DNA of 64,000 nt. Source: Flavobacterium sp. xlx-214. GTDB lineage: Bacteria; Bacteroidota; Bacteroidia; Flavobacteriales; Flavobacteriaceae. How positions within the stretch are numbered: position 1 is the first letter of the stretch; each line of letters starts with the position of its first letter. The notes under the pieces are model-generated. The model ran no database searches. It saw nothing but the letters and a program-made list of their open reading frames with translations, and had not been told where the DNA came from. This document shows positions 62,964-64,000 of the stretch, one piece after another. The stretch spans positions 744,001 to 808,000 of the forward strand of contig NZ_CP059431.1 in NCBI RefSeq assembly GCF_013874595.1, given 5' to 3'. A program made the position numbers and the translations under genes.

Positions 62964-64000
62964 ATGCAAGGAGCCGCAGAGACTTCTCACCACTTATATC
63001 CTCTTATTTCTGATTTAGGCTTGATTTTAATGACAGCAGGTATTGCAGTACTGATCTTCAAGAAAATAAAACAACCTTTGGTTTTAGGTTACTTAATTGC
63101 TGGGTTCTTAGCAGGACCTCACTTTCCGTTGTTTCCGACCGTTCAAGAAAAGGCAAGTGTAGAAGTATGGGCTGAAATTGGGGTTATTTTCTTGCTTTTT
63201 AGTTTAGGACTTGAATTTAGCTTTAAGAAACTGGTTAAAGTAGGTGGTTCTGCCAGCATTACTGCGGGTGTACAAATTGCCGCTATGATTATTGTTGGTT
63301 TTACTACAGGTAAACTAATGGGATGGAATTTTATGGACAGTATTTTCTTAGGAGCTATCTTATCCATGTCATCCACCACCATTATTTTACGAGCCTTTGA
63401 TGAACTGGGTGTGAAAACGCAAAAGTTTGCGGGGGTAGTATTTGGAACATTGATTGTAGAAGATATTGTTGCTATTTTACTAATGGTATTGTTATCAACC
63501 ATTGCCGTATCGCAACAATTCTCTGGTGTTGCCTTAATGGAATCTATCTTTAAACTCGGTTTTTTCTTAATACTTTGGTTCTTGGCTGGTATCTTTTTCA
63601 TACCCACATTGCTTAAAAAAACTCGTAATTTATTAACCGAAGAAACTACTTTAATTGTATCGCTTGCGTTGTGTTTACTAATGGTTATTTTGGCAAATGC
63701 TGCTGGGTTTTCACCTGCATTAGGCGCCTTTATTATGGGATCTATCATTGCGGAAACTACCAAAGCAGAACAAATTGAGCATTTAATTAAACCTGTAAAA
63801 GATTTATTTGGCGCGGTTTTCTTTGTATCGGTAGGTATGTTGATTAATTTAGACACCTTACAAGAATACGCTGTACCTGTTATCATCATTACTTTTGTTA
63901 CCATTTTTGGTAAAACAATTGCCACTATGTTAGGCGCTTTGTTATCAGGACAACCGTTAAAACAATCTATTCAAGCAGGAATGAGCTTGGCACAAATTGG
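62964..64000 (+). CDS. CPA2-family cation:proton antiporter (KefB-like), truncated by the window
   Basis: The frame from ATG 62964 runs off the window end (345 complete codons). It shows the antiporter core: QPLVLGYLIAGFLAGPH, EIGVIFLLFSLGLEFSFKKL, SMSSTTIILRAF, IVEDIVAILLMVLLS, and LGAFIMGSIIAET. These match Kef/CPA2 transporters exchanging K+ or Na+ for H+. The C-terminal cytoplasmic domain is beyond the window. Confidence 0.92.
   Translation, partial: MQGAAETSHHLYPLISDLGLILMTAGIAVLIFKKIKQPLVLGYLIAGFLAGPHFPLFPTVQEKASVEVWAEIGVIFLLFSLGLEFSFKKLVKVGGSASITAGVQIAAMIIVGFTTGKLMGWNFMDSIFLGAILSMSSTTIILRAFDELGVKTQKFAGVVFGTLIVEDIVAILLMVLLSTIAVSQQFSGVALMESIFKLGFFLILWFLAGIFFIPTLLKKTRNLLTEETTLIVSLALCLLMVILANAAGFSPALGAFIMGSIIAETTKAEQIEHLIKPVKDLFGAVFFVSVGMLINLDTLQEYAVPVIIITFVTIFGKTIATMLGALLSGQPLKQSIQAGMSLAQI

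Noticed and set aside
63143..63925. A 260-aa open frame on the minus strand near the window end
   Set aside because: It lies wholly opposite the CPA2 antiporter frame, whose translation has clear transporter motifs; the minus frame has no recognisable domain.

Overview
The window is a low-GC (roughly one-third G+C, my visual estimate) chromosomal segment of a Bacteroidota bacterium, most likely a Flavobacteriaceae member. The evidence is lipoproteins with the SC-K-D/E type lipobox, TonB-dependent receptors with carboxypeptidase-like N-terminal domains, DUF4625/DUF5689/DUF4382 lipoproteins, and several TAnnTTTG promoter -7 boxes a short distance upstream of genes. No rRNA, tRNA, CRISPR array, phage or integrase was seen.

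1-30250: this part is dominated by heme biosynthesis. A minus-strand operon, hemH-hemJ-sensor kinase-enoyl-CoA hydratase, is followed by two AraC-type regulators around a secreted hydrolase. Then comes a plus-strand run hemA-hemC-hemD-hemE-hemF-hemB and a c-type cytochrome lipoprotein. Together these cover glutamyl-tRNA to protoheme except hemL. The run is studded with small repeats: two dispersed palindromes flanking hemD, a REP-associated tyrosine transposase (RAYT) bracketed by inverted copies of its palindrome, and a four-helix-bundle (S23/IVP-type) gene flanked by an inverted repeat. Next come lipid genes (acyl-ACP desaturase, plsC), bacilliredoxin, LD-carboxypeptidase, YraN, aspA, thiL, a TlpA-like thioredoxin, and a MocR regulator divergent from a TonB receptor with a palindromic operator between them.

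30250-41000: an accessory zone of small hypothetical proteins. It contains a DUF2185 (Imm33-like) protein, a frameshifted papain-fold-like lipoprotein, a DUF1648 membrane protein, an SSB without an acidic tail, a GNAT-nitrilase fusion, two proteins sharing a membrane module, and decayed genes. A 94-bp direct repeat of the 3' end of the metallo-hydrolase gene bounds about 9 kb of it.

41000-64000: a Crp-like regulator, a ChaA-type antiporter, a DUF4382 lipoprotein, a prolyl oligopeptidase, and four tandem paralogous lipoproteins (one has lost its ATG). Then come a probable metal-uptake cluster (His-rich protein, TonB receptor, DUF4625 lipoproteins), an MFS transporter and asd. A locus of endonuclease-like enzyme, TonB receptor, anchor-J-like and DUF5689 lipoproteins follows, and a CPA2 antiporter runs off the window end.

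The best candidates for new biology are the RAYT/palindrome unit inside the heme cluster, the MocR protein that lacks the PLP lysine but sits at a PdxR-like operator, and the repeat-bounded accessory block.
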